From the NCBI RefSeq assembly GCF_900110555.1, contig NZ_FOEE01000014.1, positions 83,055 to 147,054 of the forward strand: a stretch of 64,000 nucleotides of DNA, written 5' to 3'. Positions 42,919 through 50,849 of the stretch are shown here, piece after piece. The first letter of the stretch is position 1, and the number at the start of each line of letters is the position of its first letter. A program made the translations under genes and the position numbers. The notes below the pieces were generated by a model. The model was given only the letters and a program-made list of their open reading frames with translations, was not told where the DNA came from and made no database searches. This DNA comes from Trujillonella endophytica (GTDB lineage: Bacteria; Actinomycetota; Actinomycetes; Mycobacteriales; Geodermatophilaceae).

Positions 42919-43976
42919 CGGGTCGGCACGACGATGATGCGCGCCGGGCCGTCGGCGTCCCTGGCGTCGTCGAGCGCCGCCGGGACCTCGTCCAGCCCTA
43001 CGGAGTGACCGACCATCGGCGTGACGTCGTAGCTGCCGTCGCACACCGCCTCGAAGGCCTGATCCCAGTGCTCGGGCGAGGGGCCGCCGCCGAACTGGAT
43101 GTTGATGCCCTTCCGCTTGGCGGTCAGCGTGTGCAGGTGCTCCCCCGCGGGAGGGCCGCCCATGGAGAACACGCGGGTGCCGCGCTCGGCGCCCATGATG
43201 ACGCCGTCGAGCACGCCGGGGAGACCGACGCACTCGAAGACGACGGAGCCGGGGAGGCCGGCGGCCGCCACGAGGTCCCGTGCGCCGTCGGGCGAGCCCG
43301 TCGCGACGTCCCGCCATGCCGCGTAGGGCGAGACCTCCGCCGGGTCGACCAGGACGTCGGCACCCATGGCCCGGGCCGTCTCCCGCCGTGCGGCGTTGAA
43401 GTCCACGGCGACGACGGGGCCGACGCCGAGCCGCTTCAGCGTGCCGATCGTGGACAGGCCGATCGCGCCGCAGCCGATGACCATCGGCACCTCCCGGGGG
43501 GTGACCTGCGCCCGGGTGGCAGCGGACCAGCCGACCGAGATGGCGTCGGCGACCGAGACCAGCTCCGCGGGCAGCTCCGAGCGGACGACGCGCGCCATCG
43601 GCTCGCTCAGCAGGAAGTACTCGCCGAAGCCGCCGGGCGTCTCCGGATTCTGACCGATGATCTTCACCCCGGTGGCGGTGAAGAGGATGGGCAGCGAGCT
43701 CACCCGCGTGCCCACCGGGATCCGGCGCTCGGTCCGCGGGCCGTGGTCGACGACCTCGGCGACGTACTCGTGACCCATGACGATGTCGACGTCGGTGTCG
43801 TAGGTCGACATCCCGCTGTCGTCGTCGGCGCCGGCCTCGGGGTGATCCATGAAGTGCAGGTCCGAGGCGCAGATGCCGCACGCCAGCGACCGGACGAGCA
43901 GCTGGCCGGGGCCGGGGGTGGGGTCAGCGATCGTGCGGGTCTCGACGACGCCGTTACGGAGCACCGCAGCGCGCAT
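42915..43976 (-). CDS. Zinc-type alcohol dehydrogenase (MDR superfamily)
   Basis: 353 residues. Catalytic-zinc region CGICASDLHFMDHP and MGHEYVAEV, Rossmann motif GCGAIGLSTIGTLKRLG. The four-Cys structural zinc lobe that normally follows GHE is not present; that region (PILFTATGVKIIGQNPETPG) has no Cys. It follows the SnoaL gene (43982) with 5 nt between and overlaps the SDR by 4 nt, giving a three-gene minus-strand operon. Confidence 0.87.
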   Translation of the reverse strand: MRAAVLRNGVVETRTIADPTPGPGQLLVRSLACGICASDLHFMDHPEAGADDDSGMSTYDTDVDIVMGHEYVAEVVDHGPRTERRIPVGTRVSSLPILFTATGVKIIGQNPETPGGFGEYFLLSEPMARVVRSELPAELVSVADAISVGWSAATRAQVTPREVPMVIGCGAIGLSTIGTLKRLGVGPVVAVDFNAARRETARAMGADVLVDPAEVSPYAAWRDVATGSPDGARDLVAAAGLPGSVVFECVGLPGVLDGVIMGAERGTRVFSMGGPPAGEHLHTLTAKRKGINIQFGGGPSPEHWDQAFEAVCDGSYDVTPMVGHSVGLDEVPAALDDARDADGPARIIVVPTR

Positions 43977-43981
43977 CGTCG

Positions 43982-44494
43982 TCAGCCTCCCGTCGAGGCG
44001 ATGCCGGCGAACAGGGCCCGGGCCTCGTCGGCGCCGTCGAGGTTGCGGTTGACCCGCTTCACGGTGCGCCACCGGCCGTCGACCCGCCGGAGCGTCCATT
44101 CGTTGGCGGACAGCCGGGCCACCCAGAACCGGTCGTTCCCCGCGTCCCAACGGAGGTTGAGGGCGTGGTTCCACGCGCGGGCGGTGTCCCCGTCGACCTC
44201 GACGTGCGGAGGCGTCAGCACGTGAGCCATCCCTGCCCGGATCATCTCCTGGTGCCCGCCGCCGATCATCCCCGCGATCGGCCCGTGCCCGACCCACCTG
44301 CCGAAGGGTTGCGCCTCGTAGACGCCGTCCTCGGCCCAGATCCCGGCGACGGCACCGGCGTCACCGAGATCGGCGGCCGGCCCGTACCGGGCGACGAGTT
44401 GGGTGATGGCCAGTACGTCCTCCATGCGCTGCAGGCGGGCCGCCAGCGCCGCCACGTCGAGGTCCGTCGTCGTCTCTTCGTCGCAGGTGTGCAT
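43982..44494 (-). CDS. SnoaL-like (NTF2-fold) protein
   Basis: 170 residues: RLQRMEDVLAITQLVARYGP, IWAEDGVYEAQPFG, and DGDTARAWNHALNL. It is the first gene of the minus-strand SnoaL/ADH/SDR operon and is divergent from a TetR gene that starts 70 nt away. Function beyond the fold is unknown. Confidence 0.82.
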   Translation of the reverse strand: MHTCDEETTTDLDVAALAARLQRMEDVLAITQLVARYGPAADLGDAGAVAGIWAEDGVYEAQPFGRWVGHGPIAGMIGGGHQEMIRAGMAHVLTPPHVEVDGDTARAWNHALNLRWDAGNDRFWVARLSANEWTLRRVDGRWRTVKRVNRNLDGADEARALFAGIASTGG

Positions 44495-44564
44495 CGGAAC
44501 CCTTCACCGGGGGAGCTGTCTCCGTTACGGTGCAACCTGAATCGAAAAGGGTCAAGGGGGTCGG

Positions 44565-45140
44565 ATGAGCGAGGCCGCGCGGGGGCGACCGCGGGATGCG
44601 CGCATCGACGAGGCGGTCCTGGCCGCCACCCGGGACCTGCTCGCGACCGAGGGCTTCGTCGGGACGACCGTCCAGGCGGTGGCTCGTGCGGCCGGTGTCG
44701 GGGCCTCGGCCATCTACCGGCGCTGGCCCTCGCGGCTGGAGCTCATCGCCACGGCGATCGGTCAGGACCTGGACCGCTTGGACGTCCGCCCCACGGGGGA
44801 CCTCCGCGCCGACGTCCGGGCCTTCGTCGGCGGGTACCTCGAGCTGTTCGACTCGCCGGTCGCGCGGGCCGGCCTGCCGGGGATCCTCGCGGCGTCCCGC
44901 GGTGAGGGCGACGAGGTGCGGGGGCTCACCCGGCGCGTCGGCCAGGGCGTGCGGCCGGCGTTCCGCGCGGTCCTCGCCGCCGCGCCGCCCGGGTCGGTCG
45001 ATCCCGCGGTCGACCCGGACACGGTGTTCGACGTGCTGATCGGCGCCGCCCTCTACCGCTCCTTCATCCATCCCTTCACCGGCCGCCGCGGCGGGGCCGA
45101 CGACGTCACCGACCTCCTGCTCCGGGCGCTACGGCCCTGA
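44565..45140 (+). CDS. TetR-family transcriptional regulator
   Basis: 191 residues: RIDEAVLAATRDLLATEGFV, TVQAVARAAGVGASAIYRRW, then a TetR_C-like helical domain. It is divergent from the SnoaL/ADH/SDR operon and 43 nt ahead of an SDR-SnoaL pair, so it may control both. The gap has an AT-rich tract near 44526-44550. Confidence 0.88.
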   Translation: MSEAARGRPRDARIDEAVLAATRDLLATEGFVGTTVQAVARAAGVGASAIYRRWPSRLELIATAIGQDLDRLDVRPTGDLRADVRAFVGGYLELFDSPVARAGLPGILAASRGEGDEVRGLTRRVGQGVRPAFRAVLAAAPPGSVDPAVDPDTVFDVLIGAALYRSFIHPFTGRRGGADDVTDLLLRALRP

Positions 45141-45183
45141 CGCGGGACCACCACCGAACGGCACCAGGACGAGGAGAACGCGC

Positions 45184-46011
45184 ATGTCGGGACGCATGGA
45201 GGGCAAGGTCGCCCTCGTCACCGGGGCCGCCCGCGGGCAGGGGCGGGCCCACGCGGTCCGGCTCGCGCAGGAGGGCGCCGACGTCATCGCCGTCGACGTC
45301 TGCGCCGGCTTCGACAACACCCAGTACCCCGCGGCGACGAAGGCCGACCTCGACGAGACGGTCCGGCAGGTCGAGGCGCTCGACCGGCGCATCGTCGCGC
45401 ACGTCGCGGACATCCGGGACCTCGCCGGGCTGACCGCCGCGGTGGAGTCCGGCGTGGCCGAGCTCGGCCACCTCGACGTCGTCGTCGCCAACGCCGCGAT
45501 CGTCGTCGTCGCCCCCTACGACCAGGTCACCCCGGCGATCTGGCAGGAGGTGATCGACGTCAACCTCACCGGGACCTGGAACACGGTGATGGCCGCCGTC
45601 CCGCACCTCGTCGCCGCCGGCGGGGGCTCGATCGTGCTGGTCAGCTCGGTCGCCGGCCTCAAGGGCCTGCCCTTCCTGGTGCCCTACGTCGCGGCCAAGC
45701 ACGGCGTCGTCGGGCTCATGCGCGGATTCGCGACCGAGCTCGCCAAGCACCGCATCCGGGTCAACACCCTGCACCCGACGGCCACCGACACCCCGATGAA
45801 CCACATGGAGTCCCCGGAGGGCGCGGCGCATCCCATCGAGGCGGACCCGAAGGTCGCCCCGATGCTGTGGAACCACCTGCTCGACCTCGGGCCGGTGGGG
45901 ATGGTCGACCCGGTCGACCAGTCGAACGGCGTGCTGTTCCTCGCCTCCGACGAGTCCCGGTTCGTCACCGGCGTGACGCTCCCGGTCGACGCAGGCTGCA
46001 GCGCCTTCTGA
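45184..46011 (+). CDS. Mycofactocin-type SDR oxidoreductase
   Basis: 275 residues: VALVTGAARGQGRAHAVRLA with DVIAVDVCAG (NAD motif), VVANAAIV, SSVAGLKG and YVAAKHG. The RGQGRAHA signature and the insert after the first beta-alpha unit are features of the mycofactocin-coupled SDR family, which keeps NAD bound and passes electrons to mycofactocin. GAGGAGAACGC precedes the ATG. Its stop overlaps the ATG of the SnoaL gene by 1 nt. Confidence 0.88.
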   Translation: MSGRMEGKVALVTGAARGQGRAHAVRLAQEGADVIAVDVCAGFDNTQYPAATKADLDETVRQVEALDRRIVAHVADIRDLAGLTAAVESGVAELGHLDVVVANAAIVVVAPYDQVTPAIWQEVIDVNLTGTWNTVMAAVPHLVAAGGGSIVLVSSVAGLKGLPFLVPYVAAKHGVVGLMRGFATELAKHRIRVNTLHPTATDTPMNHMESPEGAAHPIEADPKVAPMLWNHLLDLGPVGMVDPVDQSNGVLFLASDESRFVTGVTLPVDAGCSAF

Positions 46012-46523
46012 TGGCCGCTCCCATCGAGGCCGACCTCGCCCGCCTGCTCGCCGAGCGCGCGATCGAGCGGCAGCTCTCCGCCTACTGCCGGGCGATGGAC
46101 CGGTGCGACGCCGACCTCGGCCGGTCCGTCTTCGCGCCGGACGCCGAGGCCGACTACGGCGACATGTACCGCGGCACCGGCCCGGGCTTCGTGGACTTCG
46201 CGCTCGCCGCGCACGCCGCCATGGACGCCCACGTCCACCGCATCGGCAACGTCTCGGTCGTCGTCGACGGGGACACGGCGGGCAGCGAGTGCTACGTCGA
46301 CGCCCGGTTCCGGGTCCCGTCTCCCGACGGCCCGCTGGAGATCGTGTCGAGCGGGCGGTACGTCGACCGGTGGGCCGGGCGGGACGGCGTCTGGGTGATC
46401 ACCTCGCGGCGCTATCTGCACGGCATCGACAGCATGCGGCCGCTGGAGAACGGCATGTTCGCCACGGGCGGCTCGCGGGACGCGTCCGACCCCTCCTACG
46501 AGGTGCTGGTGCCGCCCGGCTGA
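46011..46523 (+). CDS. SnoaL-like (NTF2-fold) protein
   Basis: 170 residues: LAERAIERQLSAYCRAMDRC, VFAPDAEADYGDMY, GNVSVVVDGDTAGSE. The ATG shares its A with the SDR stop codon, so the pair is co-translated. It is the fourth free-standing SnoaL protein in the window. Confidence 0.84.
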   Translation: MAAPIEADLARLLAERAIERQLSAYCRAMDRCDADLGRSVFAPDAEADYGDMYRGTGPGFVDFALAAHAAMDAHVHRIGNVSVVVDGDTAGSECYVDARFRVPSPDGPLEIVSSGRYVDRWAGRDGVWVITSRRYLHGIDSMRPLENGMFATGGSRDASDPSYEVLVPPG

Positions 46524-46597
46524 GGCGCTGCCGCCGGAACGGGCCGGCCGGCGGGTTGCACCGAGGCAGGTGTGGGCCAGGTCTCGCCACGGCGCTC

Positions 46598-46613
46598 CAT
46601 AGTGGTTACTATG
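46598..46613. promoter_or_regulatory. Inverted repeat before the second amidohydrolase operon
   Basis: CATAGT-GGTT-ACTATG, perfect 6-bp arms and AT-rich, 82 nt before the amidohydrolase ATG. It is a likely operator for the 46.7-52.0 kb operon; the TetR gene at its end (52023) is a candidate binder. Confidence 0.5.
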
Positions 46614-46695
46614 CGAGTGTGCGCTCCGACGTCGGTCGGGCGCCGCCGAGCGCCGGAGGGACCCGTTGCGGCGCACCCCAGACAGGAGACCGCCC

Positions 46696-47781
46696 ATGAC
46701 CGAGCGACTCATCTCCGCCGACTCGCACGTCCGCGTCTCGCACGACCAGATCAAGTCGTTCATGCCGGCGAGGTACCACGCGGTCTACGACGAGGCGGCC
46801 TCCGAGCACGAGAACCGGATGAAGTCCGGGGCCGGCGCGGCCAACCAGGCCGGCGCCAGGCCCAAGGACAAGGCGAGCACCGCGAACTCGGCCTTCTCGC
46901 GGCCGAGCTACTTCGACCCCGCCGAGCGGCTGAAGGACATGGACACCGACGGCGTGGACGTCGAGGTCCTCTACAGCGAGGTCAGCGCCTTCCGGTACCT
47001 CAGCAAGATCAAGGACGGCGGCGTCGGGCCGGCGCTGCGGGCGTTCAACGACTGCATCCACGCCTTCGCCGACGTCGACCCCAAGCGCCTGGTCATGAGC
47101 TACCAGGTGCCGATCCACGACATCGAGCTGGCGATGTCGGAGGTGGAGCGGGTCGTCGGCATGGGGGCGAGGTCGCTGCAGCTGCCGGTCTTCCCGAGCG
47201 AGCTCGGGCAGCTCGACTACTACCACGACCGCTACGCGCCGCTGCTGTCCCTGATCCAGGAGACCGGGCTGCCGATCGCCCTGCACATCGGCCTCAAGAC
47301 GACGCTGAGCGAGCTCGCCGACCGCGACCCCACGCCGCAGAAGGGGATCATGGTCTCGATGACCCCGCTGATGACGGCGGAGTCCTTCGGCATGTGGACC
47401 ATGACCGGCCTGCTGGAGCGGTACCCGGACCTCAAGCTCGTCTTCGTCGAGCCCGGCATCGCGTGGGTGGCCTGGTACATGGAGATGGTCGACGACATGG
47501 TGACCCGCCAGGGCTACTCCTACCCCGGCACGACCATGCTGCCGAGCGAGTACATGCGCCGGAACATGTCCTTCACCTTCATCGACGAGAAGCTCGGCCT
47601 GGAGCGGATGCGCGACTACATCGGGGTGGAGAACCTCATGTGGTCCACCGACTTCCCGCACCCGGTGACGAGTTGGCCGAACTCGCGCGCGGTCGTCGAG
47701 GAGCAGTTCGCCGGGGTGCCGCAGGCCGAGCGGGAGCTGATGCTCTCCGGCAACGCGATGCGCACCTGGGGTCTCTCGTAG
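46696..47781 (+). CDS. Amidohydrolase-family protein
   Basis: 361 residues. ATG 46696 has CAGGAG 7 nt upstream; an earlier in-frame GTG-type start lacks one. Amidohydrolase_2 motifs: ISADSHVRVS at the N-terminus, IALHIGLKTT in the middle, and WSTDFPHPVTSWP late with the metal Asp. It corresponds to the 16366-17691 protein, and both stand directly before a double CoA-transferase gene. Reaction unknown: decarboxylation or hydrolytic C-C cleavage are family options. Confidence 0.87.
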   Translation: MTERLISADSHVRVSHDQIKSFMPARYHAVYDEAASEHENRMKSGAGAANQAGARPKDKASTANSAFSRPSYFDPAERLKDMDTDGVDVEVLYSEVSAFRYLSKIKDGGVGPALRAFNDCIHAFADVDPKRLVMSYQVPIHDIELAMSEVERVVGMGARSLQLPVFPSELGQLDYYHDRYAPLLSLIQETGLPIALHIGLKTTLSELADRDPTPQKGIMVSMTPLMTAESFGMWTMTGLLERYPDLKLVFVEPGIAWVAWYMEMVDDMVTRQGYSYPGTTMLPSEYMRRNMSFTFIDEKLGLERMRDYIGVENLMWSTDFPHPVTSWPNSRAVVEEQFAGVPQAERELMLSGNAMRTWGLS

Positions 47782-47827
47782 TCCCGCCGGTCCGGCACCC
47801 ACCCACTCCGACCGGAGGTACGCCGCG

Positions 47828-50296
47828 ATGGCGATCCACGAGGGCCTCATGGTCCTGGACCTGTCCTGGGGCATCAGCGGCCCCATGACCACGATGCTGC
47901 TGGCCGATCAGGGGGCGGACGTCACCCGGATCGAGCGGCCCGGCGGCGACCCGTTCGGTGAGCCGTCCGGCTACCGGGTCTGGCACCGCGGCAAGCGCAG
48001 CGCCGTGCTCGACCTCACCGAGCCCGCCGACCACGAGCGGTTCCTCGCCCTGGCCCGCCGGGCGGACGTCCTGGTGGAGAGCTTCTCGCCGGGAACGACG
48101 GAGCGCCTCGGCATCGACTTCGACACGCTGGCGGCGCTCAACCCGCGACTCGTGTACTGCTCGATCACCGGCTACGGCGCCACCGGCCCCGATGCCGACC
48201 GGCCGGGTATCGGCGCGCTGGTCGCGGCCCGCACCGGGCACCAGTACGAGGTGCGCGGAACCCTCGGCGGCACGATCAGCCGGCTGTCGGGCCGGGAGGG
48301 CATGCTGCCCGGCGTCGAGCAGCCCGACGGCGTCTGGGTGGGCCCGGACCGGGACGGTCCGCTGTTCAGCGGGACCCCGTGGGTGGACCTCGGGGCCTTC
48401 TACGTCGCGAGCATCGGGATCACCGCCGCGCTGCGGGCCCGTCAGGTCACCGGCCGGGGACAGCGGGTGGACGCGTCCCTGCTCGACGGCGTGCTGCTGA
48501 CCTCCGTCGGCGCCTGGGTGCAGGTCGACGACCCCGACGTCGAGAACTTCCTCACCTGGATCCCGGACCCGCGGACCCCGCGCGGATTCTTCCGCGGCTC
48601 GGACGGGCGCTGGCTGCACAACTGGGTGCCGCTCCCGGAGTTCGTGATCAACGCCGACGCGGCGGACATGCAGCCGCTGCCCTCGGTGCCCAGCCCGAAG
48701 AAGGCGTCGTACCGGGTCTCGCCCGCGCCGCACGACATGGTCGTGCTCTTCCACTTCCACCAGCAGATGGTCGAGGCGATGGGCCGGCACCCGGTCGAGG
48801 ACTGGGTGCGCGTGGCGGCACAGGTCGGCACCCCGCTCCAGCCGGTGCGCTCGCCCGAGGAGGCGCTGCTGGACCCGCTGCTGGTCGAGGACGGCTGCGT
48901 CGTCGACGTGCCCGACCCCGAGCACGGCGCCGTCCGGCAGGTCGGCCGCGTGATCGACCTGGAACGGCACCCGCAGCGGGCGCCCACCCCGGCGCCGGCC
49001 CGCGGTCAGCACACCGCCGAGGTGCGCGCGGAGGCCGACCGGCTCCTGGCCGACGGCACGCCGGCCCCGGCGGTCCCGGCCGGCCGACCGCTGTCCGCGC
49101 CGCTCGAGGGCATCACGGTGCTCGACCTGGGCGTCGCCGTCGCCGGCCCCTTCGGCGCCCAGGTGCTGGCGCAGCTGGGCGCCCGGGTGATCAAGGTGAA
49201 CTCGCTGACCGAGAAGTTCTGGTACTCCAACCACATCGCGCAGATGTGCAACCGGGACAAGGAGTCGATCGCCCTCGACCTCAAGGACCCGGCCGGTCTC
49301 GCCGTGCTCAAGCGGCTCGTCGAGCAGGCCGACGTCGTCCAGCACAACATGCGCTACGCCGCCGCCGAGCGGCTCGGCATCGACTACGAGTCGCTGCGCG
49401 CGATCAACCCGCGGCTCGTCTACTGCCACACGATCGGCCACGAGCAGGGCCCGCGGGAGCAGAACCCGGGCAACGACCAGACCGGGGCGGCGCTCGGCGG
49501 TACCTCGTGGCTCGACGGCGGGCTGGACGACGGCGGCCGGCCCATCTGGTCCAACACGTCCCTGGGCGACACCGGCAACGGCCTGCTGTCGGCGCTCGGG
49601 ATCATGCAGGCGCTGATGGACCGCGAGCGCACCGGCGAGGGCCAGTTCGTCCGGACGTCGATCCTGTACGCCCACCTCCTGCACACCTCGACGGCGTGGG
49701 TCACGCCCGACGGCGCGGCCCGCGGCGACCGGCAGCGGCCCGACGCCGAGCAGTACGGCTGGTCCGCCCTCTACCGGCTCTACCGGACGGCCGACGACTG
49801 GATCTGCCTGGCCGCGCTCGACGACGCCTCGTGGCCTGCGCTCTGCGGGGCACTGGAACGGCCCGACCTCGCCACGGACCCGCGGTTCGCCACCCGTGCG
49901 GGGCGTGCCGCCGACGACGCCGTCCTGGTCGAGCTGCTCGAGGCCTCCTTCCGGACGCGCACCTCGGCGGAGTGGTTCGCCGCGCTGGACTCCGCCGGGG
50001 TGCCCTGCGAGGTGCCGGACCTGCACTTCGCCGACCGGCTGTTCTCCGGGGAGGACCCGCGCGGCCCGGAGCTGCTCTCGCCGGCCTTCCCGCACCGCGC
50101 CGTCGGGCACACCCGGGCGGCCGGCTTGCTGTTCCGGCTGTCGGACACCCCGGGGGTGCTGAGGAACGGCCCGGTGTGGCCGGGGGAGCACTCGCGGCTG
50201 GTCCTGGGCAGCGCCGGGTACGGCGCCGAGGAGATCGACAAGCTCATCGCCTCCGGCGTCGTCGACGACACCGCACTGCCGGAGGGCGCGCAGTGA
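47828..50296 (+). CDS. Two-domain class III (CaiB/BaiF) CoA-transferase
   Basis: 822 residues. Domain 1 starts near residue 7 (LMVLDLSWGISGPMTTMLLA). Domain 2 starts near 427 (PLEGITVLDLGVAVAGPFGA). At the position of the catalytic Asp, domain 1 has it (VDASLLDGVLL) while domain 2 reads VRTSILYAHLL with Tyr, so only the first half looks catalytically complete. GGAGGTACGCCGCG precedes the ATG. It lies in an operon with amidohydrolase, DUF35 and thiolase-like genes. Confidence 0.88.
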   Translation: MAIHEGLMVLDLSWGISGPMTTMLLADQGADVTRIERPGGDPFGEPSGYRVWHRGKRSAVLDLTEPADHERFLALARRADVLVESFSPGTTERLGIDFDTLAALNPRLVYCSITGYGATGPDADRPGIGALVAARTGHQYEVRGTLGGTISRLSGREGMLPGVEQPDGVWVGPDRDGPLFSGTPWVDLGAFYVASIGITAALRARQVTGRGQRVDASLLDGVLLTSVGAWVQVDDPDVENFLTWIPDPRTPRGFFRGSDGRWLHNWVPLPEFVINADAADMQPLPSVPSPKKASYRVSPAPHDMVVLFHFHQQMVEAMGRHPVEDWVRVAAQVGTPLQPVRSPEEALLDPLLVEDGCVVDVPDPEHGAVRQVGRVIDLERHPQRAPTPAPARGQHTAEVRAEADRLLADGTPAPAVPAGRPLSAPLEGITVLDLGVAVAGPFGAQVLAQLGARVIKVNSLTEKFWYSNHIAQMCNRDKESIALDLKDPAGLAVLKRLVEQADVVQHNMRYAAAERLGIDYESLRAINPRLVYCHTIGHEQGPREQNPGNDQTGAALGGTSWLDGGLDDGGRPIWSNTSLGDTGNGLLSALGIMQALMDRERTGEGQFVRTSILYAHLLHTSTAWVTPDGAARGDRQRPDAEQYGWSALYRLYRTADDWICLAALDDASWPALCGALERPDLATDPRFATRAGRAADDAVLVELLEASFRTRTSAEWFAALDSAGVPCEVPDLHFADRLFSGEDPRGPELLSPAFPHRAVGHTRAAGLLFRLSDTPGVLRNGPVWPGEHSRLVLGSAGYGAEEIDKLIASGVVDDTALPEGAQ

Positions 50297-50394
50297 CCGC
50301 GCCGACGGGGACCCCGCCGGTCGAGCGGACGCGAGAGGCCCGCCGGCGGGTCGTCCTGGCCCAGCTGGAGCGCCCGGCACGGAGGCACTCATGA
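50293..50394 (+). CDS. Putative 33-residue micro-ORF bridging CoA-transferase and DUF35 genes
   Basis: GTG at 50293 overlaps the CoA-transferase stop, with GGAGGG 7 nt upstream, and TGA at 50392 overlaps the DUF35 ATG at 50391. The peptide is basic (VERTREARRRVVLAQLERPA). Overlap at both ends suggests it is translated and couples the neighbours. It may have no function as a protein. Confidence 0.4.
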   Translation: MTAPTGTPPVERTREARRRVVLAQLERPARRHS

Positions 50395-50849
50395 CACAGG
50401 ACCTGCAGCCCGCGACCGGCGCCGGGGGAGGGGAGCGGGCCACATCGGGGCCCGTGCGACCGGCGCCGCTGCGCACCGACGAGAGCGAGGGCTTCTGGGC
50501 GGCCGCCGCGGAGGGGCGGCTGGCGATCCAGCGCTGCGACGCGTGCGGCCGCTGGCAGCACCCGCCCCGTGCGATGTGCCCGGCCTGCCACTCGGTCGCG
50601 CAGAGCTTCGTCGACGTCGCCGGGACCGGCGAGGTCTACAGCTGGTCGCTGTTGCACCATCCCCGGCACCCGTCGTTCGAGTACCCGGTCGTGGCCGTGC
50701 TCGTGACCCTCGACGAGGGGCCGCGGGTGCTGTCGAACCTGGTCGGGGTGGCGCCCTCCGACGTCCGCATCGGGCTGCCGGTGGAGGCCACCTCCGCGCC
50801 CACCGCCGAGGGCGACGTCCCCGTGTTCCGGATCCGGGAGGCGTCGTGA
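50391..50849 (+). CDS. DUF35 zinc-ribbon/OB-fold protein
   Basis: 152 residues. A leader of about 35 residues precedes RCDACGRWQHPPRAMCPAC (zinc ribbon) and the OB-fold (GTGEVYSWSLLHHPRHPS). Its stop overlaps the thiolase-like GTG (50846). Unlike the other three pairs except 1787/2995, DUF35 precedes the thiolase-like gene. Confidence 0.87.
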   Translation: MTQDLQPATGAGGGERATSGPVRPAPLRTDESEGFWAAAAEGRLAIQRCDACGRWQHPPRAMCPACHSVAQSFVDVAGTGEVYSWSLLHHPRHPSFEYPVVAVLVTLDEGPRVLSNLVGVAPSDVRIGLPVEATSAPTAEGDVPVFRIREAS

